From: Fodinibius sp051746985 | GTDB taxonomy: Bacteria; Bacteroidota; Rhodothermia; Balneolales; Balneolaceae | DNA length: 64,000 nucleotides | Assembly (NCBI GenBank): GCA_051746985.1 | Contig: JBNJFP010000002.1 | Location: 62,001 to 126,000, forward strand | Reading direction: 5' to 3' | Shown: positions 17,575 through 25,559 of the stretch, one piece after another | Layout: each line of letters opens with the position of its first letter | Numbering within the stretch: position 1 is the stretch's first letter | Position numbers and translations under genes: made by a program | Notes under the pieces: model-generated | Database searches by the model: none | The model's input: only the letters and a program-made list of their open reading frames with translations | What the model was told of the DNA's origin: nothing

Positions 17575-17606
17575 AAAAAAGGCGCGGACGTCCGCGCCTT
17601 TTTTAT
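17575..17606. terminator. Bidirectional intrinsic terminator
   Basis: GGCGCGGA/TCCGCGCC form a perfect GC-rich stem, preceded by an A-run and followed by a T-run. It lies between the UPF0173 gene and the convergent DPP4-like gene and can serve both. Confidence 0.92.
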
Positions 17607-17668
17607 TATGAGGGATATTCAAAATAACAACCTAACGTTACCGTGTGTTATACCTGTCTGGTATCACC

Positions 17669-19903
17669 CTATTTGAAGTGTTCATTTAGAAAGTCGGTGT
17701 AGGAGGTGTACAGTAAATAATAGCTTGGCGTGTTAAATGCTACTCCGTGCGCTCCCGGAGGGTATATTTGCAAATCCACATGCTGACCGTTGCCCGTAAG
17801 TTCAGTCAATAGCTGCATGGTATTTTGCACATGCACATTTTCATCCATCGTAGAATGCGATAGCAACAAGCGACCGTTTAGATTCTCAGCATGAGTAATG
17901 GATGAACTCTGCTCGTATCCATCATTATTATTTTCAATCAATCCCATATAGCGTTCGGTATAGATGCTATCATACAACCGCCAATCGGTAACGGGTGCCG
18001 TTGCAATACCCACCTCAAAAATATCGGGATGATTGAACATGGTATAAGTGGTCATATATCCCCCATAACTATGTCCGCGGATGGCCATTCGGTCGCTATC
18101 AACCCAGTCCTTTTCGGCCATAAACCGGGCCGTTTCCACAAAATCATTGGCCTCCCATTTGCCCAACTGTTTATAGACCATCTTTTCAAAATCAGATCCA
18201 TATCCGCCACTACCGCGATTGTTTACATTGACTACCACATAGCCTTCCTGGGCCAGGTATTGACTCCATCCGTCGGTCTCCCACTGATTATAAACCCCTT
18301 GTGCCCCGGGTCCGCCATAAATATTAAGGACAAGGGGATATTGCTTCTCTTCATCAAAATTGATGGGTTTAATCATATAACCGTCAAGCTCCTGACCATC
18401 CTCGGTTGTAAATGAAAAGAGTTCGCGTGGAGCGTACACATGCTCTTCGGTATAAGCAGAAACAGCTTCGTTATCTTCGAGCACTTCCACTTTTCCATTC
18501 ATCGTATTCCAAAGTTCCACCTGCTTGGGCGTAGAAGTATTTGAATATCGATCGACAAAATATTTGCCATTCGAGCCCATACTAATATCGTGGCGGCCTT
18601 CAGCTTCGGTATGCTTAGCTTTATTTCGCCCATTAAAATTGATAGAGTAAAGATGTCGCTCCAACGGCGATTCTTCAGTAGAGGTGTAATAAATTCGATT
18701 ATTGCGATAATCAACCGTGTGGACGTATGTTACTTCCCACTCACCCTGGGTTACCTGGTTTTTGAGTTCTCCATCGTAGTCGTAACGGTAGATATGATTC
18801 CATCCGTTGCGGTCAGAAATCCAGAAAAACTCTTCGCTATCCTCGGGGAAGAAAAACAAGTGATTAATTCCAGCAAAAAAGTCAAAAACATCAATCCAGG
18901 TATCCGATTGCTCCTCCATAATGAGTTGTCGGTCGCCATCGGAAATGTCATTAAAAAATAACCGCAAGTGATTTTGCGCCCGGTTAAGGTGTACAGTCGC
19001 CAGCCGGTTTTCATCGGCCGTCCAGTAGATACGAGGAATGTATCCATCCGTTGGCGTATCCATCCACTGTTGTTGACCAGATTCTACGTTAATAACCCCA
19101 ATTTTTACTTTGGGATTTTCGTCGCCCACCTTGGGATATGGAATTTTATCATATTCAGGATGTTGTCCTTCGTAGTTAGTCATTTTAAAAATGTTGACAT
19201 CTCGCTCATCGGTTTGCCAATAAGCAATGTTTTTACTGTCGGGAGACCATGACCATGCCTGGGCAAGTCCAAATTCCTCTTCATACACCCAGCCGAATCG
19301 TCCGTTATAAAAATTCTCTTTGGCACTGTCGGTCAACTGTGTCTCTTCGCCGCTATCGAGGTGATATACGAATAATTCACCACCACGTTCGTACCCTATC
19401 TTATCGCCATCAGGAGAAAGTTCAGCCGTATGAGCATCTTTTGCGAGCAACTCGAGGGATTCATCCTGCACCGAATACAGGTAGTAATCAGAAATACCCG
19501 AATGGCGGTATATTTCTCGAAAATTAGATTGGAAGACTAGGTATTTTGAGTCATCTGACCACTGAAAAGAGGTATATTCAAAAGTAGAATCACTTTCGGG
19601 ATAGGTATGGTCGGTGCTGTTAAAAATAAGCTCATCATCCCCGGAAGCGGGATCATAGGCACGAATCTCCCGATTTTCGGTTTCTTCATTATACGACATG
19701 TACGAGTAGCGATTACCGTCATCAATCCAGATGATGTTTTCGGGTCCGTTAGAACCGCTCAGCTGACCACTTTTAGAAAGTGCTTCTTTAACGCTTGAGT
19801 ATTCCTGCTTTTCCTGGGCTAATGCAGGCTGCTGAAAAACGAAGGCTCCAGCTAAAAAGAGCAGAGCCAGTATTTTGGGTACATACGTTAGTGAGTGCTT
19901 CAT
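17669..19903 (-). CDS. Dipeptidyl peptidase IV family serine peptidase (S9B)
   Basis: 744-residue secreted peptidase; a signal peptide covers about residues 1-29 (ending in ALAQ). The N-terminal eight-blade beta-propeller domain includes the DPP4-type glutamate pair in GWVYEEEFGLAQAW, which holds the substrate N-terminus and argues for X-Pro dipeptide release. The alpha/beta hydrolase domain has the GHSYGGY nucleophile (Ser612), Asp687 in HSTMDENVH and His719 in PGAHGVA. Periplasmic or exported location and a role in peptide use are inferred. It stands alone and ends at the shared terminator. Confidence 0.93.
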   Translation of the reverse strand: MKHSLTYVPKILALLFLAGAFVFQQPALAQEKQEYSSVKEALSKSGQLSGSNGPENIIWIDDGNRYSYMSYNEETENREIRAYDPASGDDELIFNSTDHTYPESDSTFEYTSFQWSDDSKYLVFQSNFREIYRHSGISDYYLYSVQDESLELLAKDAHTAELSPDGDKIGYERGGELFVYHLDSGEETQLTDSAKENFYNGRFGWVYEEEFGLAQAWSWSPDSKNIAYWQTDERDVNIFKMTNYEGQHPEYDKIPYPKVGDENPKVKIGVINVESGQQQWMDTPTDGYIPRIYWTADENRLATVHLNRAQNHLRLFFNDISDGDRQLIMEEQSDTWIDVFDFFAGINHLFFFPEDSEEFFWISDRNGWNHIYRYDYDGELKNQVTQGEWEVTYVHTVDYRNNRIYYTSTEESPLERHLYSINFNGRNKAKHTEAEGRHDISMGSNGKYFVDRYSNTSTPKQVELWNTMNGKVEVLEDNEAVSAYTEEHVYAPRELFSFTTEDGQELDGYMIKPINFDEEKQYPLVLNIYGGPGAQGVYNQWETDGWSQYLAQEGYVVVNVNNRGSGGYGSDFEKMVYKQLGKWEANDFVETARFMAEKDWVDSDRMAIRGHSYGGYMTTYTMFNHPDIFEVGIATAPVTDWRLYDSIYTERYMGLIENNNDGYEQSSSITHAENLNGRLLLSHSTMDENVHVQNTMQLLTELTGNGQHVDLQIYPPGAHGVAFNTPSYYLLYTSYTDFLNEHFK

Positions 19904-19988
19904 TTTCTGAGGTCTTTTATGAGGTGAACCGGTAGAAATTTAAAATTATCATCGCTGAAAACCGGTACAAGATAAAATTTAAAATCGG

Positions 19989-20741
19989 TTATTCAATCAG
20001 AACCTGGAAGATAATCATAAGCGCAATAGAAATAGTAATAACAGTGGCAACAGTAGAACTGTCCGTTTCTTCCATCGCATCGGGAATGAGTTCCGAAAAA
20101 ACCATCCATATCATGGCTCCAGCGGCAAAACCCAGTCCCATAGGCAAATAGGTTTCGAACACTTCAACAAATAGAAAAGCGGGAACGGCCATTAACGGTT
20201 GGGGCAAGCTGGAAAAGATACTCCACCATGCTGCTTTTAAGGGCGTTGCTCCTCGTGGAATCAAAACAAGACTGATGGCAAGTCCCTCGGGAATATTATG
20301 CACAGCAATAGCTGTAGTGATGAAAAGCCCAAGATCGGTTCCACCACTAAATGAAACACCAACGCTGACGCCTTCGGTAAATGAGTGGATCGTCATAATA
20401 CCGACAATGAGCAGCATCTTGGTAGCATCAGCCTGATCTATATCCTTGATGGAAAAATTATCGTCGTACTTGTTAAGCAGCTTTTCACTGCCAATGATAA
20501 AGACAATGCCAACAATAATTCCGTAAAAGGTAAACCATAGATCATGATCAATGCCCTCGTAGATCAACCCAAAACTGGCGGCAATCATCAATCCCGATGC
20601 GATGGCATTGGAGATACCCAACCAATTCCTGGTTAAATCCTTGAAAAAGAAAAAGGGAAGAGCACCCAAGCCAGTAGCGATGGCCGTAATCAGAGCATAT
20701 AAAAAAACGTCCGCTTCAGGGGTAAACAGATAATCGAACAT
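19989..20741 (-). CDS. ZIP family metal transporter
   Basis: 250-residue inner-membrane protein with about eight hydrophobic helices, of the ZIP (ZupT-like) family importing divalent metals such as zinc. Metal-binding helix IV and V motifs are MTIHSFTEGVSVG and AVHNIPEGLAISLVL. A histidine-poor loop separates helices III and IV. Its ATG overlaps the stop codon of a short upstream reading frame (TAATG), which appears to be part of a broken small gene. Confidence 0.9.
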   Translation of the reverse strand: MFDYLFTPEADVFLYALITAIATGLGALPFFFFKDLTRNWLGISNAIASGLMIAASFGLIYEGIDHDLWFTFYGIIVGIVFIIGSEKLLNKYDDNFSIKDIDQADATKMLLIVGIMTIHSFTEGVSVGVSFSGGTDLGLFITTAIAVHNIPEGLAISLVLIPRGATPLKAAWWSIFSSLPQPLMAVPAFLFVEVFETYLPMGLGFAAGAMIWMVFSELIPDAMEETDSSTVATVITISIALMIIFQVLIE

Positions 20742-20771
20742 TATGGGTTAACCAAGGTGTTGGCGCTTCTA

Positions 20772-20923
20772 CTAAAACAACTGTTCAAGCATATTCGGTG
20801 GCCCTGAAAATAATGCTTCACCAATATTGTAAAAGGAAGCTTTAATTGTTTTATCGTTTCAAGCTCTTTTTCCATCTTTACCATCCAACGTTCTTTATCC
20901 GCATAATTTATTAGCTGTTCCAA
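20772..20923 (-). pseudogene. Frameshifted small gene upstream of the ZIP transporter
   Basis: The minus strand from a TTG at 20923 reads MEQLINYADKERWMVKMEK, then ELETIK, and enters a poly-A run (plus-strand T-run at 20849-20852). Adding one base there switches to a frame reading TIKASFYNIGEALFSGPPN and then MLEQLF before a TAG at 20772-20774. That joined protein of about 50 residues reads far more like a real protein than the unshifted tail. I infer a one-base deletion in the homopolymer, or a sequencing error. I do not recognise the family. Confidence 0.4.
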
Positions 20924-21034
20924 TAGTCAAATCCATTCGTTGGAGGAAGATAATAGGGATGAAATTTAAACCATAACAGTGACTTAAATTTAGAAATGAA
21001 TTAAATAGGTAAGAAAGAAATGAGTGACAAGAGC

Positions 21035-21176
21035 ACTTTGTAAAACCACTCAATGTCATGCTAAACTTATTTCAGCATCTGTAAGCAATCGTTCTTCAGG
21101 AGTTGCTGACATAATTTTTGTTCCAGATCCTGATCCGCCGGCTGGCGAACAGGGTGGCACATCGGTTTTACAAAGT
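21035..21176. repeat. Palindromic repeat element with 13-bp perfect terminal inverted repeats
   Basis: ACTTTGTAAAACC (21035-21047) is the exact reverse complement of GGTTTTACAAAGT (21164-21176). Within the 142 bp lies a near-perfect inner hairpin, ATGCTAAA-CTTAT-TTCAGCAT (21058-21078), and a GC-rich palindrome-like part, CCGCCGGCTGGCG (about 21135-21147). The inner motif resembles the dispersed TCATGCTGAACTTGTTTCAGCATCT-type sequence I recall from Bacteroidota intergenic regions. No coding content. It occupies the gap between the phosphohexomutase and ZIP genes. Confidence 0.65.
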
Positions 21177-21230
21177 CTTCAAAAAAGTAACTCCCAGTTT
21201 ACTTATCACTCATTGAACAGTAAAAATGTC

Positions 21231-22973
21231 TTAGTTTTCTTCTGCTAGTTCTTTGATGATAGTATCCATTTTCTGCTCCAGTACTTCCGTCTTTTTATCA
21301 AAAGCAGTGCGGTTGGGCAGATCTGTATTCACACTGCAGTAGAATTTGATCTTGGGTTCGGTACCCGACGGACGTACCGTGACGATGGTACCATCCTTAG
21401 TAAAAAACTGCAGCACATTCGACTCGGGAAGCGTAATGTCTTCCGTTTCGCCGGTTTTAATATTTTTAGAAATCTGGGTCTTATAATCCTTTATGGTAAC
21501 CACCTCAGATCCGGCCAGTTTTGCAGGTGGATTCTCACGGTAATTCCTTAGCATTTCCTTGATCTCCTCGGCACCCTCTCGGCCACGTTTATATACCGAA
21601 ACAAGTTTTTCTCGGTAATAACCATGTTCCAGATAAATATCCAGCAGTGCATCAAAAAGGCTGGTTTCCTGATCTTTATAATAGGCCGCCATCTCGGCAA
21701 TAACCACGATCGAAACAATAGCATCCTTGTCGCGCACGTGATCGCCAATCAGGTAGCCGTAGCTCTCCTCACCACCGGCAATAAACTGCTTCTCATTTTC
21801 GAGCTTGGTCATCAGTTCACCGATATATTTAAAACCGGTAAGCGTATTGTAGCAATCAACGCCGTAGTATTCGGCAATGGCATCAATCAGATAAGACGTA
21901 ACAATAGTTTTGACGATATATTCGTCGCCATCAAGCTTTTCGGCTTTCTTCCAGGCATGCAGCAAATAATTGATGATAAGTGCCCCGGTTTGGTTTCCGT
22001 TCAGCAGCACCCACTCATCGTGGTTGTCCTTGATGGCTATACCTACACGATCCGCATCGGGATCGGTGGCCATCACCAGCTCGGCATCAATTTCTTTAGC
22101 CTTGTTAAGTGCCATCGTCAGGGCTTCTTCCTCTTCGGGATTGGGATACTCAACGGTAGGAAAGTTCCCATCGTAGGTCATCTGTTCTTCCACCAGCGTT
22201 ACATTGTTGAAACCGCAACGCTGCAGGGCCGGTGGCACCAGCACGCCCGAAGTACCGTGGATAGGAGAAAACACAATACTCAAATCGTTTTGTCGACTGA
22301 TGGCATCCCGAGACATCGTGACATCCAAAATGGCATTGAGATATTTTTCATCAATCTCCTTGCCAATTTTTTCAATATTCTCCGCCTTGCCCTCGAACTT
22401 CACATCAGCGATATCTTCAATCTGCTGCACCTGCTCCATTACCTGTTTATCCTGCGGCGACACCAGCTGGCAGCCGTGCTCATCATAAGCTTTGTACCCA
22501 TTGTATTCTTTGGGATTGTGTGAGGCCGTCAGCATTACCCCACCGTGGCAATCTAACTCGCGAATAGCGAATGACAACTCGGGGGTAGGACGCAAACCTT
22601 CAAACAGAAATACATAAATGCCATTGGCCGAAAACACATCGGCAACAACCTGAGCCAATTCTTCGGAATTATTCCGACAATCATGCGCAATAACCACTTT
22701 AATCTGCTCATCGGGATAGTTCTCTTTCAAAAAATTGCTGTAGCCCTGGGTGGCCATCCCAAAGGTGTACTTGTTAACCCGGTTTGAGCCTATGCCCATA
22801 ATGCCGCGCAACCCGCCGGTACCGAACTCCAGATCCTTATAAAAAGCATCCGTCAGCTCTTGGTATTCTTCGTTATCCATCTTTTGACGGATGGCATTCT
22901 TTGTCGCTTCATCGTAATTGCCATTCAGCCAATGATCAATATTCTGTTTTATCTGAGGATCTAATGAGGTCAT
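21231..22973 (-). CDS. Phosphoglucomutase/phosphomannomutase family protein
   Basis: 580-residue alpha-D-phosphohexomutase of the PGM2-like type. The phosphoserine loop is LTASHNPKEYNGYKAY, the Mg site ATDPDADRVGIA, the sugar-binding loop GGEESYGYLIGDHVRDKD and the phosphate-binding RPSGTEPKIKFY. It interconverts hexose 1- and 6-phosphates (glucose and/or mannose; bacterial relatives also act on pentoses). Start at the ATG 22973. It is followed by the palindromic element and has lgt 31 bp upstream. Confidence 0.93.
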   Translation of the reverse strand: MTSLDPQIKQNIDHWLNGNYDEATKNAIRQKMDNEEYQELTDAFYKDLEFGTGGLRGIMGIGSNRVNKYTFGMATQGYSNFLKENYPDEQIKVVIAHDCRNNSEELAQVVADVFSANGIYVFLFEGLRPTPELSFAIRELDCHGGVMLTASHNPKEYNGYKAYDEHGCQLVSPQDKQVMEQVQQIEDIADVKFEGKAENIEKIGKEIDEKYLNAILDVTMSRDAISRQNDLSIVFSPIHGTSGVLVPPALQRCGFNNVTLVEEQMTYDGNFPTVEYPNPEEEEALTMALNKAKEIDAELVMATDPDADRVGIAIKDNHDEWVLLNGNQTGALIINYLLHAWKKAEKLDGDEYIVKTIVTSYLIDAIAEYYGVDCYNTLTGFKYIGELMTKLENEKQFIAGGEESYGYLIGDHVRDKDAIVSIVVIAEMAAYYKDQETSLFDALLDIYLEHGYYREKLVSVYKRGREGAEEIKEMLRNYRENPPAKLAGSEVVTIKDYKTQISKNIKTGETEDITLPESNVLQFFTKDGTIVTVRPSGTEPKIKFYCSVNTDLPNRTAFDKKTEVLEQKMDTIIKELAEEN

Positions 22974-23004
22974 AATGATTTAAATGGTTTGATGAATTAA
23001 TTTT

Positions 23005-23829
23005 TTATTGCTGTTGGGTTGCAGGCGGCCGACTCCAGTTCACTTTTTTGATCATCAGCCAAATGCCGATGGCAATAAGTGGAATGCTCAGCCATTGCCC
23101 CATATTAAATACCCAATCGGCGGCAAATGCGGCCTGCTCCATCTTGGTAAACTCCAGCAAAAAGCGTCCGGTGAAAAGCGTAGCCAGAAACAGAGCAAAG
23201 AGCGAGCCTTCCGGCGGGTTTGTTTTATAACCGTGATACACCTTCCATAATATACCAAATACGATAATGCAGAGTAGCGCTTCATATAGTTGGGTCGGGT
23301 GGCGTGGCAGCATATCTACTTTCGTAAAAATGACAGCCCACGGCACTTCAGTAGGTTGGCCTACAATTTCGGAGTTCATGAAGTTACCAGTTCGAATAAA
23401 CGCGCCGGCAATTGCTACAACCACGACCACACGATCGGCAAGCCACATAAAATTCATATCCCTGAACTTTTTAGTAAACTGGTGCATCGCAATGACAATC
23501 CCGATAGCGGCACCATGACTGGCCAAACCGCCATGCCAGATCTTTAAGATTTCGGCCGGGTGACGTAAGTAAAATCCGGGATCATAAAAGAGCACGTGTC
23601 CCAATCGAGCACCAATAACGGTACCAATAAGAACATAAGTCAAAAGTTTATCTACTTCTTCAGGATCACGTCCGGCATGAAGAAACATTTTGCGTGTCAG
23701 CCAAAAGCCCACCAGAAAAGAGCTGGCAAAGAGAATGCCATACCAACGTGGTTCAAGTGGTCCCAGGCTAAAGGCCACCGGATCAGCGGACCAGGTAAAA
23801 AAATCAGTTAGGAAAAGTAATAGACTCAT
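23005..23829 (-). CDS. lgt: Prolipoprotein diacylglyceryl transferase Lgt
   Basis: Inner-membrane enzyme that adds diacylglycerol to the lipobox cysteine of prolipoproteins. 274 residues with seven expected helices. The conserved HGGLASHGAAIGI segment and the arginine-rich RTGNFMNSEIVGQPT signature are present. Lipoproteins encoded in this window (DUF4382 protein, acetamidase) would be substrates. It lies 31 bp upstream of the phosphohexomutase gene on the same strand. Confidence 0.95.
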   Translation of the reverse strand: MSLLLFLTDFFTWSADPVAFSLGPLEPRWYGILFASSFLVGFWLTRKMFLHAGRDPEEVDKLLTYVLIGTVIGARLGHVLFYDPGFYLRHPAEILKIWHGGLASHGAAIGIVIAMHQFTKKFRDMNFMWLADRVVVVVAIAGAFIRTGNFMNSEIVGQPTEVPWAVIFTKVDMLPRHPTQLYEALLCIIVFGILWKVYHGYKTNPPEGSLFALFLATLFTGRFLLEFTKMEQAAFAADWVFNMGQWLSIPLIAIGIWLMIKKVNWSRPPATQQQ

Positions 23830-23879
23830 TATGAAATGTATCAGTTAATAAAATATTAAAGATTCAATCTCCCTTAATC

Positions 23880-23934
23880 CCTCTTCTCCAAGAGGAACAT
23901 TAGTTTGGTGCATATTCAAATCATAGAGTTCCTC
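23880..23934. repeat. Short overlapping inverted repeats between lgt and cysS
   Basis: CCTCTT-CTCC-AAGAGG (23880-23895) forms a 6-bp stem, and GAGGAAC (23892-23898) can alternatively pair with GTTCCTC (23928-23934). There is no U-tract. Possibly a weak termination or processing structure after cysS. Confidence 0.25.
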
Positions 23935-23990
23935 ATTGAAGAAGGAAGTCAGGAGGACTAACTCATATGATTCCATATATCAATATAATT

Positions 23991-25442
23991 CTACGATACA
24001 ATTTTATACTCCGTGCCTTCGGGGCTGTCCATCAGTTTGATATCCAATTCTTCAAGACGATCACGGATCATATCCGAGAGCGCAAAGTTTTTTTCGTGTC
24101 GTGCATTCTTTCGGATCTCAATGAGCACTTGAATCAGATCTTCAGTCTTGTCATCTCCGGCAGCCTCCTTCTGCTCCGGCCATAGCCCCAGCACGCCATC
24201 AACCGCATTCCGTAGAAACTCCTGGATGTCTTCAATGTTCTCAGGGGTATCACCACTATTAATATTTTTTCTGATACCCTTTAACTCCTCAAAGAGAACG
24301 GCGATAGCTTGTGCGGTATTGAAATCGTCGTTGAGTTTACTTTCCAGCTCCTCTTTCAGGGCATCCAGATCGTAAGAATCACCCCCTTCACTTTCAGCAT
24401 TATCAATAGTGCGAACCATATCTTGCAGGCTACGGAGGCCATTTTCGGCCCCGGCAAGCGCATCCTCAGAAAAATCAGTAGTACTGCGATAGTGACTTTG
24501 CAGTAAGAAAAAGCGAATAATCTGCGGATCCCAGGCACGGGTCAACAGTTCGTGATCACCGGAAAAAAACTGATGCAGTGAAATCGCATTTCCGAGCGAC
24601 TTGCCCATCTTTTGTCCTTCAAGAGTCACCATGTTGTTGTGCATCCAGTAGTTGGCAAACGGCTTGTTAAAAGCGCCCTCACTTTGGGCAATTTCGCATT
24701 CGTGATGCGGAAACTGGTTATCCATACCGCCGCCGTGGATATCAAAGTTTTTGCCCAGATACTTGGTGGACATGGCCGAGCACTCCACGTGCCAGCCGGG
24801 ATAGCCCATGCCCCAGGGCGAAGGCCATTTCATAATATGACCGTCATCAGCTTTCTTCCAGAGGGCAAAATCTTCGGGCGACCGCTTGTCGCTGGCCGTT
24901 TCGATGCGGGTGCCGCTTTCCTGCTCTTCGATATCACGACCGCTGAGCTTGCCGTACTCCTCATCCGAGGAAACATCAAAATACACGTTGCCATCGGTTT
25001 CGTAAGCATGACCATTTTCGAGCAGTTTTTTAACCATCTCGATCTGCTCGATGATATGTCCCGTTGCACGGGGCGAAATATCGGGACGCTGAACGCCGAG
25101 GGCATCCATATCGCGGAAGTAGTTGTAGGTATATTTTTCCGCAATTTCCATGGGCTCCAGTTTTTCAATGGCGGCCTGCTTTTCCAGCTTGTCTTCCCCC
25201 TGATCGGCATCGTCGGTCAGGTGTCCCACATCCGTAATATTTTGTACGTATCGAACTTTATATCCCAGGTAACGCAGGTAGCGCACTACAATATCAAAAG
25301 AGACATAACTTTTGGCATGCCCCAAATGGGGATCCCCATAAACCGTTGGCCCACAAACGTAAATACCAACGAAACCATCTTCAATAGGTTTAAACTCTTC
25401 TTTCTTTCGGTTAAGCGTATTGTAAATATGAAGTTTATCCAT
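23991..25442 (-). CDS. cysS: Cysteine--tRNA ligase
   Basis: Class I aminoacyl-tRNA synthetase charging tRNA-Cys. 483 residues, family length. The ATP-binding HIGH-type motif reads GDPHLGHAKS, the second signature is GQKMGKSLGN (KMSKS type), and zinc ligands are visible at the first Cys (YVCGPTVYG), in GWHVECSAM and in HHECEIAQSE. The anticodon-binding C-terminal domain is complete. A well-formed TAnnTTTG promoter lies upstream. Confidence 0.97.
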   Translation of the reverse strand: MDKLHIYNTLNRKKEEFKPIEDGFVGIYVCGPTVYGDPHLGHAKSYVSFDIVVRYLRYLGYKVRYVQNITDVGHLTDDADQGEDKLEKQAAIEKLEPMEIAEKYTYNYFRDMDALGVQRPDISPRATGHIIEQIEMVKKLLENGHAYETDGNVYFDVSSDEEYGKLSGRDIEEQESGTRIETASDKRSPEDFALWKKADDGHIMKWPSPWGMGYPGWHVECSAMSTKYLGKNFDIHGGGMDNQFPHHECEIAQSEGAFNKPFANYWMHNNMVTLEGQKMGKSLGNAISLHQFFSGDHELLTRAWDPQIIRFFLLQSHYRSTTDFSEDALAGAENGLRSLQDMVRTIDNAESEGGDSYDLDALKEELESKLNDDFNTAQAIAVLFEELKGIRKNINSGDTPENIEDIQEFLRNAVDGVLGLWPEQKEAAGDDKTEDLIQVLIEIRKNARHEKNFALSDMIRDRLEELDIKLMDSPEGTEYKIVS

Positions 25443-25492
25443 TATCAGGATGAATGCTTATTAATCTAATCGCTAAATTGGTTTTCAGTTCG

Positions 25493-25524
25493 CAAAGATA
25501 ACGTTTCGTAGCGTTAGTTGACAA
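25493..25524 (-). promoter_or_regulatory. Promoter of cysS: TTG-N21-TATCTTTG
   Basis: On the minus strand a TTG (25524-25522) and TATCTTTG (25500-25493) are 21 nt apart, matching the Bacteroidota -33/-7 arrangement. The -7 box lies about 50 nt before the cysS ATG at 25442. Confidence 0.6.
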
Positions 25525-25559
25525 CGCGCATCACCGTAAAAACGTTGCGCCAACTGCCC

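Noticed and set aside
20741..20771. C-terminal tail of the unshifted 60-codon ORF upstream of ZIP
   Set aside because: The tail is low in protein-like character and the alternative frame ends sensibly at 20772, so the overlap with the ZIP start is probably accidental.
21624..22523. 299-codon plus-strand ORF
   Set aside because: Fully inside the phosphohexomutase gene on the opposite strand; shadow of biased codon use.
24612..25469. 285-codon plus-strand ORF
   Set aside because: Antisense to cysS, whose motifs are complete.
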